Below, piece by piece: positions 1 through 7,329 of a stretch of 11,462 bases of DNA. Where the stretch lies: assembly GCA_902791885.1 (NCBI GenBank), contig CADAXO010000046.1, forward strand, positions 1-11,462, in the 5' to 3' direction. Each line of letters opens with the position of its first letter. Positions within the stretch are counted from its first letter, which is position 1. The notes beneath the pieces were generated by a model, which saw nothing but the letters and a program-made list of their open reading frames with translations, was not told the origin of the DNA and made no database searches. The translations under genes and the position numbers were made by a program. This DNA comes from Oscillospiraceae bacterium (GTDB lineage Bacteria > Bacillota_A > Clostridia > Saccharofermentanales > Saccharofermentanaceae).

Positions 1-2
1 TG

Positions 3-881
3 CTGCTGCCCGATAAGACGAAGACATTTACATTGGGTGTAAGACTTGCGGTTATCGCCATGGGTCTTCACATCACGCCCAAGATGCCGACTTCATGCCC
101 CGAGTGTATCGGTGTAGAGAAGGCAGGAAACAAGCTCATCCTTGAGTTCGATAACCTTGCTGACGGCTTAAGACTTGCCGAGGGTAAGACTGAACTTCGA
201 GGTTTTACTATCTGCGGAGAGGACAGAATATTCTATCCTGCGCAGGCAAGGATCCTGCACGGCGTTAGAGTTATGGTATGGCGTGACGATATCGAGGAGC
301 CTGTAAGCGTAACTTACGGTTTCTCACCGTTCCCGCACGATGCCACATTCAAGAACCTGAATGACCTGCCCGTTATGCCTTTCAGATTCGACAGACTTCC
401 CGCGTTCTATGCTCCTGATCTTTACTTCAGAAGCTGTGACGATCTTGAGATGATCGGCATGAAGGAGTGGGGCGATGAGTTCGAAGTTCTGAAGGTATTC
501 AGGACATTTAAGGGCAACGGCGTTATATCCGCCGATAACATGAACAAGACCGAAGGAAGCGCTTCGCTTCATATAAGATACGAGACCGAGAACTCCCTTT
601 ACGGATTCGAACCGAATCTCGATTATGCTTCGCTGATGGGACCTTTGATCATAAGAAATAAGCACAAGATGGTAATCGATGTGTTTAATCCGGATCCCGT
701 TAAGAAGGAACTTAGAGTTCAGGGCTTCGTAACTGTCGATATCAGACAATCGTTGAACTGGCAGAGGCTCGAGATTGAATGGAACAAGGACGAGGATATC
801 GTTCTTGAACACTTGAAGTTTACTGTTGTTGACGCCTCGAAGAACGGCGAGATCTATATCGACAACATCAGATTTTTGTAA
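3..881 (+). CDS. Sialate O-acetylesterase-like protein, 3' part (N-terminus outside window)
   Basis: The frame is open from the first bases, so this is the C-terminal part of a longer protein. A TTG at 33 is in frame but nothing suggests it is the real start. The first ~130 residues resemble the end of the SASA family (sialic acid-specific or carbohydrate acetylesterases): an RLAVIAMG helix, a small beta domain with FTICGEDRIFYPAQA, then VTYGFSPFP and LPVMPFRFDR, matching the family's usual closing 'RYGW...N..GLPASPFRTD' pattern. The catalytic Ser and His regions would lie upstream. About 150 further residues follow, rich in alternating hydrophobic strands and ending GEIYIDNIRFL, which resembles a galactose-binding or CBM-like beta-sandwich. 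Likely role: removing acetyl groups from sugars or glycans. The family call is fairly secure, the substrate unknown. An AAGGAG at 880-885 overlaps the stop codon and serves the next gene 12 bases on. Confidence 0.75.
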   Translation: MLPDKTKTFTLGVRLAVIAMGLHITPKMPTSCPECIGVEKAGNKLILEFDNLADGLRLAEGKTELRGFTICGEDRIFYPAQARILHGVRVMVWRDDIEEPVSVTYGFSPFPHDATFKNLNDLPVMPFRFDRLPAFYAPDLYFRSCDDLEMIGMKEWGDEFEVLKVFRTFKGNGVISADNMNKTEGSASLHIRYETENSLYGFEPNLDYASLMGPLIIRNKHKMVIDVFNPDPVKKELRVQGFVTVDIRQSLNWQRLEIEWNKDEDIVLEHLKFTVVDASKNGEIYIDNIRFL

Positions 882-893
882 GGAGCGGATGAT

Positions 894-1814
894 ATGTTTG
901 ATAAGCTTCTGCCTGCACTCGAAGAGAGTATGAAGAACGACAGCGGTTCCATGCCTGTCGTTTTCGAAGGGCTTGAACAGATCCGTGAGGAGAAAGATTC
1001 GAAGGCTGAGATGAGCGTTCATAACTTTCACGAGCTGTTTTATTTAAGAAGCGGTAAAGTTGAGTTCATCTTCGAGAATACAAGCATTATTATTGAGCCT
1101 AATACCACGCTTATAATTAAGCCTTTTACTGCGCACAAGATCCGCGTTATATCCAAGACTGCGGATACTATCGATCTTTACTTCGGCTTCAGCAAGCCCA
1201 ATAACCCCGGTACAGCGCAGCCTTCGCTCGAGAGCTTTCTGGAATTCGCGGGCAGTGAGGATTCAGGTGTCAGTAAGGATTACGGCAATCCGTCTTTTAT
1301 CGTGCTGTCGGGAGCTTATAAGAAGAGCATCGGCAGCCTTCTTGACCGTATTGTTGATGAGAAGAAGGACAATGCCATTAACAAGGAACTCATGATGGAG
1401 GTCCTTACCGTTGAACTCATGCTTACGCTCTCAAGAGCCATGAAGAAAGAGTGGGAGGACAGCCTTCGTGTAAGAAACGGCAAGGCGAGAGAACTCGTGC
1501 TCATCGCATGCGATTACATCGACGAGAATTACGAGAGAGGCATCACGGTCGCAGAGGCAGCTTCGTATGTATTCTTAAGCCAGGGTTATTTCACACGTGC
1601 CTTCAGGGATGAGATCGGCGTGAGCCCCATGACATACCTTATGAAGAAGAGAATAGACAAGGCTTGCGAGCTTCTTGAGAATGATGAGATCAAGGTCTCC
1701 GGCATAGCTTCACAGGCCGGATTCTCGAGCCCTCAGAGATTTAACGTAGCCTTTAAGAAGCTTATGGGCATGACTCCTCTCGAGTACAGAAAATCAAGAA
1801 TAGGAAGAGGGTGA
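894..1814 (+). CDS. AraC-family transcriptional regulator (cupin sensor plus HTH)
   Basis: 306 residues, a normal length for the family. Residues ~43-100 form an AraC-type cupin sensor domain ([16 protein letters not shown], then [20 protein letters not shown]). Residues ~198-303 form the double helix-turn-helix DNA-binding domain: the first HTH lies around [21 protein letters not shown] (starting at residue 217), the second around [21 protein letters not shown], followed by the typical GMTPLEYRK end. The sensor probably binds a sugar or similar small ligand. ATG 894 has AAGGAG eight bases upstream. The gene sits 12 bases after the esterase-like gene and 4 bases before folE. Proteins of this type often control neighbouring carbohydrate genes, so regulation of the upstream esterase locus is a reasonable inference. 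Control of the folate genes is not shown by anything seen. Confidence 0.93.
   Translation: MFDKLLPALEESMKNDSGSMPVVFEGLEQIREEKDSKAEMSVHNFHELFYLRSGKVEFIFENTSIIIEPNTTLIIKPFTAHKIRVISKTADTIDLYFGFSKPNNPGTAQPSLESFLEFAGSEDSGVSKDYGNPSFIVLSGAYKKSIGSLLDRIVDEKKDNAINKELMMEVLTVELMLTLSRAMKKEWEDSLRVRNGKARELVLIACDYIDENYERGITVAEAASYVFLSQGYFTRAFRDEIGVSPMTYLMKKRIDKACELLENDEIKVSGIASQAGFSSPQRFNVAFKKLMGMTPLEYRKSRIGRG
1805..1814 (+). promoter_or_regulatory. Ribosome binding site favouring the TTG start of folE
   Basis: AAGAGGGTGA matches the full Shine-Dalgarno complement AAGGAGGTGA at 8 of 10 positions and ends 4 bases before TTG 1819. It overlaps the araC-type gene's stop codon, so folE translation may be coupled to that gene. 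The in-frame ATG at 1870 has no comparable site. Confidence 0.55.
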
Positions 1815-1818
1815 GCTC

Positions 1819-2439
1819 TTGTACGACTATAAGAATGATGACGGTATCCCGGCAGAGAGCCGCGAGAATATGGATCTGCCCGCTATCGAGGACGCGGTAA
1901 GAACGATCCTCAAGGCTGTAGGCGAGGACCCGGACAGGGAGGGTATTCAGGAGACTCCCCAGAGAGTCGCAAGAATGTATGCCGAGATCTTCTCGGGACT
2001 TCACCGCGACATCAACAAGGATATCAAGGTCTTCACGGAGGAAGGCAACGATGAGATGATCCTTATAGGCGACATCCCTTTCTACTCCATGTGTGAGCAT
2101 CATCTGCTGCCGTTCCACGGTAAGTGCCACGTAGTATATATCCCGAAGGAAGGCAAGATACTGGGACTTTCGAAAGTAGCCCGCATCGTGGACACACTCT
2201 CACGTAAGCCGCAGATCCAGGAGCGCCTTACAAGCCAGATCGCCGACACCATCGAAAAGGCTGTCGACGCCCGCGCCGTATGCGTAGTAATCGAAGCCGA
2301 GCATCTTTGCATGACTATGAGAGGAATTAGAAAGCCCGGTTCCAAGACTGTTACTTCTGCCATGAGAGGCGGATGCAGATCAGATCTTCGTACTAGAAAT
2401 GAGGCATTGGCGCTTATTAACCGCCAGAGAAACGGCTGA
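1819..2439 (+). CDS. folE: GTP cyclohydrolase I
   Basis: Converts GTP to 7,8-dihydroneopterin triphosphate, the first step of tetrahydrofolate synthesis, as a cytoplasmic homomultimer. Family signatures are intact: [19 protein letters not shown] (residues 36-54), [20 protein letters not shown] (88-107), [20 protein letters not shown] (116-135), and [11 protein letters not shown] (159-169). The zinc ligands expected from the E. coli enzyme are present as C92, H95 and C164. The TTG start at 1819 gives 206 residues and has a good ribosome site. The in-frame ATG at 1870 would give 189 residues beginning [10 protein letters not shown], closer to where many relatives begin, so the start is not certain. 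Its stop overlaps the folP start by one base (TGATG). Confidence 0.97.
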   Translation: MYDYKNDDGIPAESRENMDLPAIEDAVRTILKAVGEDPDREGIQETPQRVARMYAEIFSGLHRDINKDIKVFTEEGNDEMILIGDIPFYSMCEHHLLPFHGKCHVVYIPKEGKILGLSKVARIVDTLSRKPQIQERLTSQIADTIEKAVDARAVCVVIEAEHLCMTMRGIRKPGSKTVTSAMRGGCRSDLRTRNEALALINRQRNG

Positions 2440-3212
2440 TGAATGATATCAAGATATACGGAATCTTAAATGTAACTCCGGATTCTTTTTCTGACGGCGG
2501 TAAGTTCTTTGATGTTAATACCGCTGTTGAACATGCGCTTGCCATGATCGAAGAAGGCGCTGATGTCATTGATATCGGCGGAATGTCCACGCGCCCGGGG
2601 TATGAGGATGTTCCCGAAGATGAGGAGATAAGAAGAGTAGTTCCGGTTATTGAAGCTTTAAAGGCAAAGGCTCCTTCATGCGTTATATCCGTTGATACAT
2701 TCAGAGCGGGAACTGCGAAGGCTTCGCTTGAGGCGGGAGCCGATATAATCAACGATATTACGGGCCTTATGGGTGATCCCGATATGGGTAAAGTTATCGC
2801 ACAGTATAAGGCGAAGGCAGTGCTAATGAGAGACGGATTCGGCGATCCCGATGAAGGCTGGGAAGTTATGCTGCAAAGAACTGTTGATGCAGCTCACGAC
2901 GCAGGGATTGATGACAGTCTCATCGTACTTGACCCCGGTGTAGGTTTTACCAAGACCCGCGAACAGGATATCGAACTTATAAATGCTATCCCGGATATGA
3001 TAAAGAAGTGGGGGTATCCTATATTCCTCGGAGTATCCCGTAAGAGGGTTACTGCAGAGTTTTATAAGGGCGCCACTAAGGCTGATGAGAGAGTAGGAGC
3101 TTCACTCGCACTCGCACTTTACGGAGTTGATAAGGGTGCCACTGAGATAAGAGTTCACGATGTTAAGGATACATACGCTGCGATAAACGCATGGAAGAGG
3201 ATGCATGGATAA
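2439..3212 (+). CDS. folP: Dihydropteroate synthase
   Basis: Joins 6-hydroxymethyl-dihydropterin diphosphate to p-aminobenzoate; the target of sulfonamides. At 257 residues it is slightly short for the family. A TIM-barrel with recognisable motifs: GILNVTPDSFSDGG (8-21; pterin-side N11), STRPG (50-54), SVDT (84-87), IIND (103-106), LDPGVGF (164-170), GVSRK (198-202) and RVHDV (238-242, with the diphosphate-binding R and H). Several positions depart from consensus: GGMSTRPG replaces GGESTRPG (M49), and LMRDGFGDP stands where LMHM-G-P is usual (128-137). Residues 171-180 (TKTREQDIEL) and RKRVTAEF after GVSRK are also atypical. The core catalytic residues remain, so an active enzyme is expected. 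The start overlaps the folE stop by 1 base and the end overlaps folB-folK by 8, indicating coupled translation. Confidence 0.95.
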   Translation: MNDIKIYGILNVTPDSFSDGGKFFDVNTAVEHALAMIEEGADVIDIGGMSTRPGYEDVPEDEEIRRVVPVIEALKAKAPSCVISVDTFRAGTAKASLEAGADIINDITGLMGDPDMGKVIAQYKAKAVLMRDGFGDPDEGWEVMLQRTVDAAHDAGIDDSLIVLDPGVGFTKTREQDIELINAIPDMIKKWGYPIFLGVSRKRVTAEFYKGATKADERVGASLALALYGVDKGATEIRVHDVKDTYAAINAWKRMHG

Positions 3213-4017
3213 GATCAGTCTTAAAGAAATGAAACTCTACGGATATACCGGCTGCCTTCCCGAAGAGAAGGAGAAAGGCCAGTTTTTCTATGTGACTGTC
3301 GATATGTACTGCCGTGAGATCCCGGGAAGGATAACGGATGATCTTAACGATACGATCAATTATGCTGAAGTTTATTCGATCGTAGAGAAGATAGTTACCG
3401 TATCGAAGTTCAACCTTATCGAGCATATGGCTTATGAGGTTGGAAGAGCGGTAATTTCTTATTCGGAACTTATCGATAAGGTTACGGTCCTTGTAAGAAA
3501 GCCGGATGCTCCCGTTGACGGAACTTTCGATGCTATGGAGACTGAGATCTCAGTAAGAAGACGCGAAGCAGTTATAGGCTTCGGCGGCAATATGGGGGAC
3601 CGCGAGGCTCTGATCAAAGAAGCGCTTGATGCAATTAAGCAGAACCCTGCAATAGAGATAGTTAAAGTGTCCTCTTTGTATGAGACTGAACCCGTAGGAT
3701 ATGATGACCAGGCTGATTTTCTTAACGGTTGTGCAGTCTTAAGGACTTATCTTGAACCTCTTGAGCTTCTTCATTTTTTGCAGCAGATTGAGCTTGATCT
3801 TCACCGCGTCCGTACGATAAAGAACGGACCGAGGACGATAGATCTTGATCTTCTTTTGATGCAGGGAGTTAAGATTGATACGGAAGAACTTACGATCCCG
3901 CATCCCAGAATGTATGAGAGAGCCTTTGTTCTTGTACCTTTGAAGGAGTTAGGTCTTTACCGCGGAGTTATCCCTGATGGTAAGGACGTCAGGCTTTATG
4001 GTACAATTCAGTGTTGA
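3205..4017 (+). CDS. folBK: Bifunctional dihydroneopterin aldolase / HPPK (FolB-FolK fusion)
   Basis: Two consecutive folate enzymes in one chain of 270 residues. Residues ~1-117 are dihydroneopterin aldolase, which cleaves dihydroneopterin to 6-hydroxymethyl-dihydropterin. Residues E21, Y53, E73 and K99 match the S. aureus active-site set (E22, Y54, E74, K100 there), within GYTGCLPEEKEKGQ, NYAEVY, NLIEHMAYEV and RKPDAPVDGTFD. Residues ~121-250 are 6-hydroxymethyl-dihydropterin pyrophosphokinase: GFGGNMGDRE (125-134), SSLYETEPVGYDDQADFLNG (156-175), GPRTIDLDLLLM (208-219, Mg-binding D213 and D215) and IPHPRMYERAFVLVPLKEL (231-249). The linker is only a few residues long. ATG 3205 lies 4 bases after GGAAGAGG and inside the folP end. 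The reaction order is FolE, (dephosphorylation), FolB, FolK, FolP, so this fusion supplies the FolP substrate. Confidence 0.96.
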   Translation: MDKISLKEMKLYGYTGCLPEEKEKGQFFYVTVDMYCREIPGRITDDLNDTINYAEVYSIVEKIVTVSKFNLIEHMAYEVGRAVISYSELIDKVTVLVRKPDAPVDGTFDAMETEISVRRREAVIGFGGNMGDREALIKEALDAIKQNPAIEIVKVSSLYETEPVGYDDQADFLNGCAVLRTYLEPLELLHFLQQIELDLHRVRTIKNGPRTIDLDLLLMQGVKIDTEELTIPHPRMYERAFVLVPLKELGLYRGVIPDGKDVRLYGTIQC

Positions 4018-4037
4018 TTAATTAAAGGAGAGATCTG

Positions 4038-4498
4038 ATGGCTGAGAATAATAATGCGGCACCGGCTGCTGAAGGCAACAGAAACAACGGTAACGGACAG
4101 AACCGCGGCCAGTATAATCGCAACAGAAACAGAAACAGGAACAGAAACAGAAATAATTCCGGCAATCCTAACGCCGAGCGTTCCGAGAACAGAGAACCGC
4201 GCGAGAACCGCGAGAACAGGGAGCCCCGTGAGAACCGCGGCGGCAACCGTAATAATGAGAACAGGAAGAACCGCGATAAGAACTTCGATGAGAATAAGAA
4301 TCAGAGAAGAGAGAATAACAGAAAGAACGATCGCGAGAGAAACGAAAGAAACGACAGAAATAAGCACAGAAGGCCTATCGAGCCTCCGAAGCCCATTAAG
4401 CCCGCCGAGGAGACTTTGGCTGATATCAAGGCCGATAACGACAGAATAGAGAAAGAGATTTGGATCGATATTGCCGAGATCCATACGATAAAGCTTGA

Positions 4499-4502
<4 letters not shown>
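4038..4502 (+). CDS. Asn/Arg-rich low-complexity protein of unknown function
   Basis: I do not recognise this gene. The 154-residue product is about 24% Asn and 18% Arg by hand count, strongly basic overall, and very probably disordered over residues 1-110. It contains an uninterrupted NR dipeptide run (27-38), two copies of ENREPRENR (50-67), and further N/R/E/K/D-rich sequence to KHRR. The last ~40 residues differ: a proline-rich hinge (PIEPPKPIKPAEE, 113-125), then a normal-complexity tail, TLADIKADNDRIEKEIWIDI onward (126-154), that could fold as a helix plus strand. No signal peptide or membrane segment is seen. AAAGGAG at 4024-4030, 7 bases before ATG 4038, supports real translation. 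The stop overlaps the tmk start as ATGA, so the two are translationally coupled. The Arg-rich disordered region suggests RNA or nucleic-acid binding, but this is inference only. Confidence 0.8.
4122..4151 (+). repeat. Five-copy hexamer tandem repeat encoding Asn-Arg
   Basis: Five consecutive hexamers AACAGA (the third is AACAGG) encode residues 29-38 of the low-complexity protein, all in frame as Asn-Arg. The preceding AATCGC encodes a sixth NR pair with different codons. Gain or loss of units would lengthen or shorten the protein without a frameshift. Confidence 0.9.
4185..4238 (+). repeat. Two-copy 27-base tandem repeat encoding ENREPRENR
   Basis: Positions 4185-4211 and 4212-4238 encode the same nine residues (ENREPRENR). 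The copies differ at four bases by direct comparison, all synonymous, which points to an old duplication kept at protein level. Confidence 0.85.
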
Positions 4503-5100
<598 letters not shown>

Positions 5101-5119
<19 letters not shown>

Positions 5120-6123
5120 CAGGGCAGGATGCCGTAAAGTCCAGACTTAAGGATATTACTTCATCGCCGTCGGCGTGCTCTTTGCTGTTCACGGGTCCCG
5201 AAGGCATCGGAAAGCATCTTTTTGCGAAGGAGACAGCCAAGGCTATCCTTTGCATGGACAAAACTTCAGACGGAGCCTGCTGCAGCTGCGCTTCCTGTAA
5301 GTATATTGATGCCGGAACTCATCCAGACCTTATCGAAGTCGAGCCTACCGAGGGCAGGAAGAATATAAGGATCGCGGATCTTCGCGAGATCGTAAGAGAT
5401 GCCGAGGTAAAGCCGCAGATATCCAAGCACAAGGTGCTTATCATCAATGCCGATAAGCTTGCATCAGACTGTCAGAACCTGATGTTAAAGTCCCTGGAGG
5501 AGCCTGACGAGCATCTTGTTTACATCCTTCTTTGTTCCGACACTTCAAGGCTTCTCGGCACTATCCTTTCAAGAGTAACCGAGATCCCGTTCCATGAGTA
5601 CAGTAAAGATCAGCTTGTAAGTATCCTTAAAGCCAACGGCGGAGAGGACTTAAGCGAGGAGAGGCTTCAGTTTCTGACCTCGTTCTCATCCGGAATTCCG
5701 GGTAAAGCCTTGTCGCTTATGAATGATACCGAGTTCATGGAGGAGAGGGATCACATCTTCGATCTTGTTATGAAGATGCCTCATATGGGTTATACCGACC
5801 TTCTTTATGATGAGTTTGCTTACTTTGATAAGAATCGTGATAAGATGGATGAGCTGTTGCTGCTTCTCATCTGGACCTTGGGTGATGTCGCTGCCGCCAT
5901 GGCCGTGCCTGATCCGAAGGATATAAGAAACTCCGACAAGAGAAAAGAGATCGTGAGATTCGCATCGGAGAATACAGCAGTTACATTGATAAATATCAGC
6001 AATGCCGAGAAAGCTGTAACTGATTTCATTGACGCTTCGAGTGTCAACACCAGCTTCGAGGTCTCATGCTGCAATATGCTCTTACGCATACATAAGGAGC
6101 TTTGTTATGAAAAGAATCGTTAA
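5101..6123 (+). CDS. holB: DNA polymerase III delta-prime subunit (clamp loader)
   Basis: AAA+-type clamp-loader subunit that helps load the beta sliding clamp at replication forks. 340 residues, normal for Firmicute HolB. Visible features: SLTGQDAVKSRL at the N-terminus, GPEGIGKH (32-39, modified Walker A), a zinc-binding module with C51, C60, C63 and C66 (one extra Cys at 61), HPDLIEVEP (74-82), VLIINADKL (112-120, no Walker B DExx, fitting a non-ATPase delta-prime subunit), CQNLMLKSLEEP (124-135), and the SRC-motif position as LSRVTE (156-161), which keeps the arginine but has Val for Cys. ATG 5101 is within the tmk end and has only a weak ribosome site, so coupling to tmk is likely. It overlaps ricT by 17 bases. 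A DnaX-like identity is unlikely given the degenerate ATPase motifs and length. Confidence 0.93.
6094..6099 (+). promoter_or_regulatory. Ribosome binding site deciding the ricT start
   Basis: AAGGAG lies 7 bases before ATG 6107, inside the holB end. This fixes ricT at 6107 rather than at an upstream in-frame ATG (6029) whose extra 26 residues look unlike the family and are the holB coding sequence read in another frame. Confidence 0.85.
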
Positions 6124-6985
6124 CCTTTGCTTCCGCGAAGGCGGCAAGACAACTAAATACATCTGTGACGGGATGGACCTTAAGCCCGGCGATCAGGTTA
6201 TGGCGCCCACAGCAGGCGGCCCGGACCTGGGAACTGTCGTAGGCGTTCCGATCGAGCTTGATGATTCGCTTCTCCCTGAAGATATCGAGAATGTCTTAAG
6301 GTTTGCTACAGAGAAGGAGATCGAGAGAGGTGAGCTTAAGAAGAGTAAGGAGAAAGAGGCTTACGACCTTTGCCTCGAGCTTATCGAGAAGCACGGCCTT
6401 GATATGAACCTTATCGATGCGGTCTTCACTTTCGACGGCAAGAAGGTAACTTTCTTCTTTACTTCCGATAACCGCGTAGACTTCAGAGAACTCGTTAAAG
6501 ACCTTGTTTCTTCATTCCGTGCAAGGATCGAGCTTCGTCAGATCGGTTCGAGAGATCAGGCTAAGCTCGTCGGCGGCATCGGTATGTGCGGCCGTGAACT
6601 TTGCTGCTGTACCTTCTTGAATAAGTTCGCTCCGGTAACATTAAGGACTGCGCGTGATCAGGGTATGTCACTTAACCCCGGAAAGCTTAACGGAGCCTGC
6701 GGAAGACTCATGTGCTGCCTCCAGTTCGAAAAGGATGCGTACGCCGACGCCAGAAAGCGCCTTCCTAAGACAGGCAAGAAGATCAGAACACCTGACGGAA
6801 TGGGCGTGGTAGCCGATGTTAATTACATTGCAGAGAAAGTAACCGTTAAGTTCACCGAGAATGATACTTTCACGACCTCGGTTTACGACTGGGAGGGATT
6901 GGCTCCTTTGAACCACGACAGGGACTTCCAGGGTTCTTCAAAGGACAGGGAGAGTGACAGTGATTTTAATATTGAAGATAATTGA
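6107..6985 (+). CDS. ricT: PSP1-domain protein RicT (YaaT)
   Basis: 292 residues. In B. subtilis this protein joins RicA (YmcA) and RicF (YlbF) in a complex that carries [4Fe-4S] clusters and stimulates RNase Y processing of some mRNAs, affecting sporulation, competence and biofilm formation. The PSP1 signature is clear: FFFTSDNRVDFRELVKDL (116-133), RIELRQIGSRDQAK (140-153), GGIGMCGRELCCCTFL (156-171), SLNPGKLNGACGRLMCCLQ (188-206). Candidate cluster cysteines are C161, C166-C168, C198, C203 and C204. The N-terminus carries a small beta domain (LKPGDQVMAPTAGGPDLGTV, 25-44) and the last ~25 residues are acidic and probably disordered. The start is set by AAGGAG at 6094-6099. The Fe-S character makes the adjacent ferredoxin gene noteworthy, although a direct partnership is only inferred. 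Confidence 0.93.
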   Translation: MKRIVNLCFREGGKTTKYICDGMDLKPGDQVMAPTAGGPDLGTVVGVPIELDDSLLPEDIENVLRFATEKEIERGELKKSKEKEAYDLCLELIEKHGLDMNLIDAVFTFDGKKVTFFFTSDNRVDFRELVKDLVSSFRARIELRQIGSRDQAKLVGGIGMCGRELCCCTFLNKFAPVTLRTARDQGMSLNPGKLNGACGRLMCCLQFEKDAYADARKRLPKTGKKIRTPDGMGVVADVNYIAEKVTVKFTENDTFTTSVYDWEGLAPLNHDRDFQGSSKDRESDSDFNIEDN

Positions 6986-6999
6986 TCGTTTTTGAACTT

Positions 7000-7027
7000 T
7001 TGATTAAACTTCATTATTCACTAACAT
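7000..7027 (+). promoter_or_regulatory. Weak candidate promoter for the ferredoxin gene
   Basis: The 99-base gap 6986-7084 is AT-rich and is the largest intergenic space in the window. TTGATT (7000-7005) and TAACAT (7022-7027), 16 bases apart, each match the sigma-A consensus at 4 of 6 positions. GATAAT at 7046-7051, preceded by TG with the extended -10 spacing, is an alternative -10, but I see no good -35 for it. No convincing terminator for the ricT operon is visible here. Confidence 0.3.
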
Positions 7028-7067
7028 TTTCAAGAAAGATTATGTGATAATTAAGATGCACATTAAA

Positions 7068-7075
7068 AGAGGAGG
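7068..7075 (+). promoter_or_regulatory. Strong ribosome binding site of the ferredoxin gene
   Basis: AGAGGAGG lies 9 bases before ATG 7085. It is among the best ribosome sites in the window, consistent with a highly expressed small electron carrier. Confidence 0.85.
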
Positions 7076-7084
7076 TTTGCAAAC

Positions 7085-7255
7085 ATGGCATATGTGATTT
7101 CAGATTCCTGCATCTCTTGCGGTACTTGCGCTGACGGCTGTCCCGTTTCCGCTATTTCTTCAGGTGATACGCAGTACACAATCGATCCTGAAACTTGCAT
7201 TTCTTGCGGCGCATGCGCGGGTGTTTGCCCCGTAACAGCGATTTCCGAGGAATAA
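7085..7255 (+). CDS. 2[4Fe-4S] ferredoxin, clostridial type
   Basis: A 56-residue bacterial ferredoxin, the size of classical clostridial ferredoxins. Two complete CxxCxxCxxxCP motifs are present: C9-C12-C15-C19-P20 and C38-C41-C44-C48-P49. They show the usual cluster-swapping symmetry, with a short variable loop (SSGDTQYTIDPET) between the two halves and hydrophobic AIS after each. It carries low-potential electrons in the cytoplasm, typically between pyruvate:ferredoxin oxidoreductase, hydrogenase or Rnf-type enzymes, which fits an anaerobe. It has its own strong ribosome site, and an intrinsic terminator follows 29 bases after the stop, so it may be transcribed alone or as the last gene after ricT. 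In B. subtilis the position between yaaT and yabB is held by yabA. The family is certain, the electron partners unknown. Confidence 0.96.
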   Translation: MAYVISDSCISCGTCADGCPVSAISSGDTQYTIDPETCISCGACAGVCPVTAISEE

Positions 7256-7284
7256 GAGATAAAGACCTTAAGAAATCAACAGTC

Positions 7285-7308
7285 CCCCGGGTTTACGCCC
7301 GGGGTTTT
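7285..7308 (+). terminator. Intrinsic terminator after the ferredoxin gene
   Basis: CCCCGGG (7285-7291) pairs perfectly with CCCGGGG (7298-7304) around a 6-base loop, followed by TTTTAT. The 7-bp all-GC stem is strong; the T tract is short. It separates the ferredoxin gene from the methyltransferase genes, whose expression then needs read-through or a new promoter. Confidence 0.85.
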
Positions 7309-7317
7309 ATATTGCTG

Positions 7318-7323
7318 TATAAT
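7318..7323 (+). promoter_or_regulatory. Candidate -10 box just before the methyltransferase gene
   Basis: A perfect TATAAT sits 10 bases after the terminator T tract and 6 bases before ATG 7330. No -35 is recognisable at 16-18 bases upstream (that region is the terminator hairpin). If used, transcription would begin at or next to the ATG, giving a leaderless mRNA. A chance match in AT-rich sequence is quite possible. Confidence 0.3.
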
Positions 7324-7329
7324 CAGGTT

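Noticed and set aside
324..1031. A 235-codon open frame on the minus strand across the esterase and regulator genes
   Set aside because: It lies opposite two well-supported genes, has no recognisable motif, and the + strand proteins match known families.
4122..4238. CRISPR-like repeats
   Set aside because: The repeats are contiguous, without spacers, and stay in the reading frame of a coding gene.
4054..4449. A second + strand frame over the low-complexity gene, Thr/Arg/Glu-rich
   Set aside because: It is the same repetitive DNA read one base shifted, without a ribosome site or connection to neighbouring genes.
4008..4484. Long hydrophobic, membrane-like minus-strand frame opposite the Asn/Arg-rich gene
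   Set aside because: Its Val/Leu/Ile/Ser-rich composition is what results from reading the Asn/Arg codon repeats in reverse complement. The + strand frame has the ribosome site and the coupled overlap with tmk.
6029..6106. N-terminal extension of RicT by 26 residues
   Set aside because: The family begins at the MKRIVNLCF region, AAGGAG precedes ATG 6107, and the extension is holB coding sequence in another frame.
7195..7329. N-terminal extension of the TrmN6-like protein by 45 residues
   Set aside because: It would start inside the ferredoxin gene and run through the terminator; relatives begin near ATG 7330.
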